Shown: piece by piece, positions 63,235-64,000 of the stretch | How the letters are laid out: every line of letters starts with the position of its first letter | How positions within the stretch are numbered: the first letter of the stretch is position 1 | DNA from: Datisca glomerata | Lineage: Eukaryota > Streptophyta > Magnoliopsida > Cucurbitales > Datiscaceae | Direction: 5' to 3' | NCBI GenBank assembly: GCA_003255025.1 | Contig: QANY01004770.1 | Coordinates: forward strand, 3,029,891-3,093,890 | Length of the DNA stretch: 64,000 nucleotides | Notes under the pieces: model-generated | Told to the model about the DNA's origin: nothing | The model's input: only the letters and a program-made list of their open reading frames with translations | Databases searched by the model: none | Program-made: the position numbers and the translations under genes

Positions 63235-64000
63235 GAAAAAGCTCAATTGGAGGTTGTTGACTAGAAACTTTATGATTTTCACTTATCTTCGTGCTTGTTA
63301 CTTCACACAGGATAACCGACCAAGGTCATGGTAAATATCTTCTTCTATCTGGCTTAGCCTAAAATATCATTATGGTCATTTGATGCTTGAGTCGAGGTGG
63401 TTGGTTGCTCATCATTTCAAGGTTCATGTTTGGACAACTGGTTGGAAACTCTGTTGATTAATTTGGTATATGATCGTCATTCGTTACATCCTCTTCGAAG
63501 TCCCTTAATAGAGATGTATACATTGATTCGGGGGGTTGGTGTCTCCCTATGTTTTTTCGTTCTTCTCATCTGGCACTCACTTTTGAGATTGAGAGTATGG
63601 TAGTAGTTAACTCTAACGCAGACTCATTAGTTGGACACGTACTCTGGATGGTGGTGTTAATTGTAAAGTTGCATATGTCTCTCTTACTTAGGTTGGGAAT
63701 TCTGTTAGTTAAGGTAAGTGGATTTGGAAACCATTTATTCCACCATCTCGGTCTAAACTCGCTTTGTGTTTATTTCATAGAAAGATGTCGACAGATTCTA
63801 CATTGCGTGCTTGTGATTGTATTTTTCCTTCCTGGTATCGTCTTTGTTGTGCTGCGGATGAGAACCTACATCATCTCTTTGTAGAATGTCATTTTCCTCA
63901 TGGGCTATAAAATGTCGTGTTGAGTGTTTTAGGAAGAATAACAAGCTTGACGGTACTGTCTTAGATCTTTGGTATGCGATGATGAAGGTATCTTTTAGCA
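63235..64000 (+). mobile_element. LINE fragment (connector and zf-RVT), runs off window
   Basis: Plus frames give SWRLLTRNFMIFTYLRACYF and IWLSLKYHYGHLM (63,245-63,385), then KWIWKPFIPPSRSKLALCLFHRKM and LCCAADENLHHLFVECHFP (63,717-63,900), the zf-RVT region of plant L1 ORF2. Frames are broken by stops. Same general LINE type as the pieces at 49,385-52,985. The 3' end lies beyond the window. Confidence 0.72.

Overview
This window is repeat-rich, AT-rich nuclear DNA from a flowering plant, most likely a eudicot. The evidence is a spliced plant pectin methylesterase gene with canonical GT..AG introns, plus plant-type Ty3/gypsy (Tekay-like, Athila, Tat), Ty1/copia, L1-type LINE, Mutator-like (MULE) and PIF/Harbinger relics. 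I saw no bacterial operon, rRNA, tRNA or CRISPR. One host gene is convincingly intact. Almost everything else coding-like is transposon protein broken by stops, frameshifts, deletions or nested insertions.

Layout. 1-4.16 kb: no gene, one foldback-type MITE-like repeat. 4.16-8.96 kb: Tekay-like gypsy pol relic (+) with a 165-bp tandem duplication in RT, then LTR-like DNA holding a second, inverted copy of the MITE-like repeat. 9.06-15.58 kb: Athila element (-), with right LTR, Asp-tRNA-type PBS, gag, protease and RT, but no RNase H or integrase. 16.93-21.19 kb: pectinesterase gene (-), three exons, 491 codons, with a repeat-filled 2.35-kb first intron. 22.3-30.9 kb: a composite Mutator-like region. 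It has a MULE transposase relic (+) without its DDE core and, in opposite orientation, a DUF1985/Ulp1-protease-like relic (-). Five arrays of short quasi-palindromic tandem repeats lie around and between these pieces, and a copia fragment is inserted. 31.8-34.6 kb: 5'-truncated LINE (+). 35.4-44.5 kb: second LINE (+) split by a Tat-lineage gypsy element (36,174-41,892), which is itself a deletion derivative with 3' tandem repeats and an antisense ORF. 45.2-62.6 kb: copia element (+) whose leader appears to be interrupted by about 13.6 kb of other elements. That block begins and ends with the same 272-bp stretch of Harbinger transposase and contains Harbinger Myb and transposase genes, a copia fragment, a LINE (-) plus an oppositely oriented LINE piece, gypsy LTR-like DNA and a gypsy gag with an in-frame triplication. 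63.2-64 kb: another LINE fragment (+) running off the window.

The only gene expected to act for the plant is the pectinesterase, a cell-wall enzyme with an N-terminal inhibitor-like pro-region. The most unusual structure is the 22.3-30.9 kb MULE/Ulp1 composite. Its arrays share a 15-bp ACAAGAT-N-ATCTTGT core, and two of them face each other as inverted repeats around an acidic coiled-coil exon. All calls come from reading the sequence; no database search was run.
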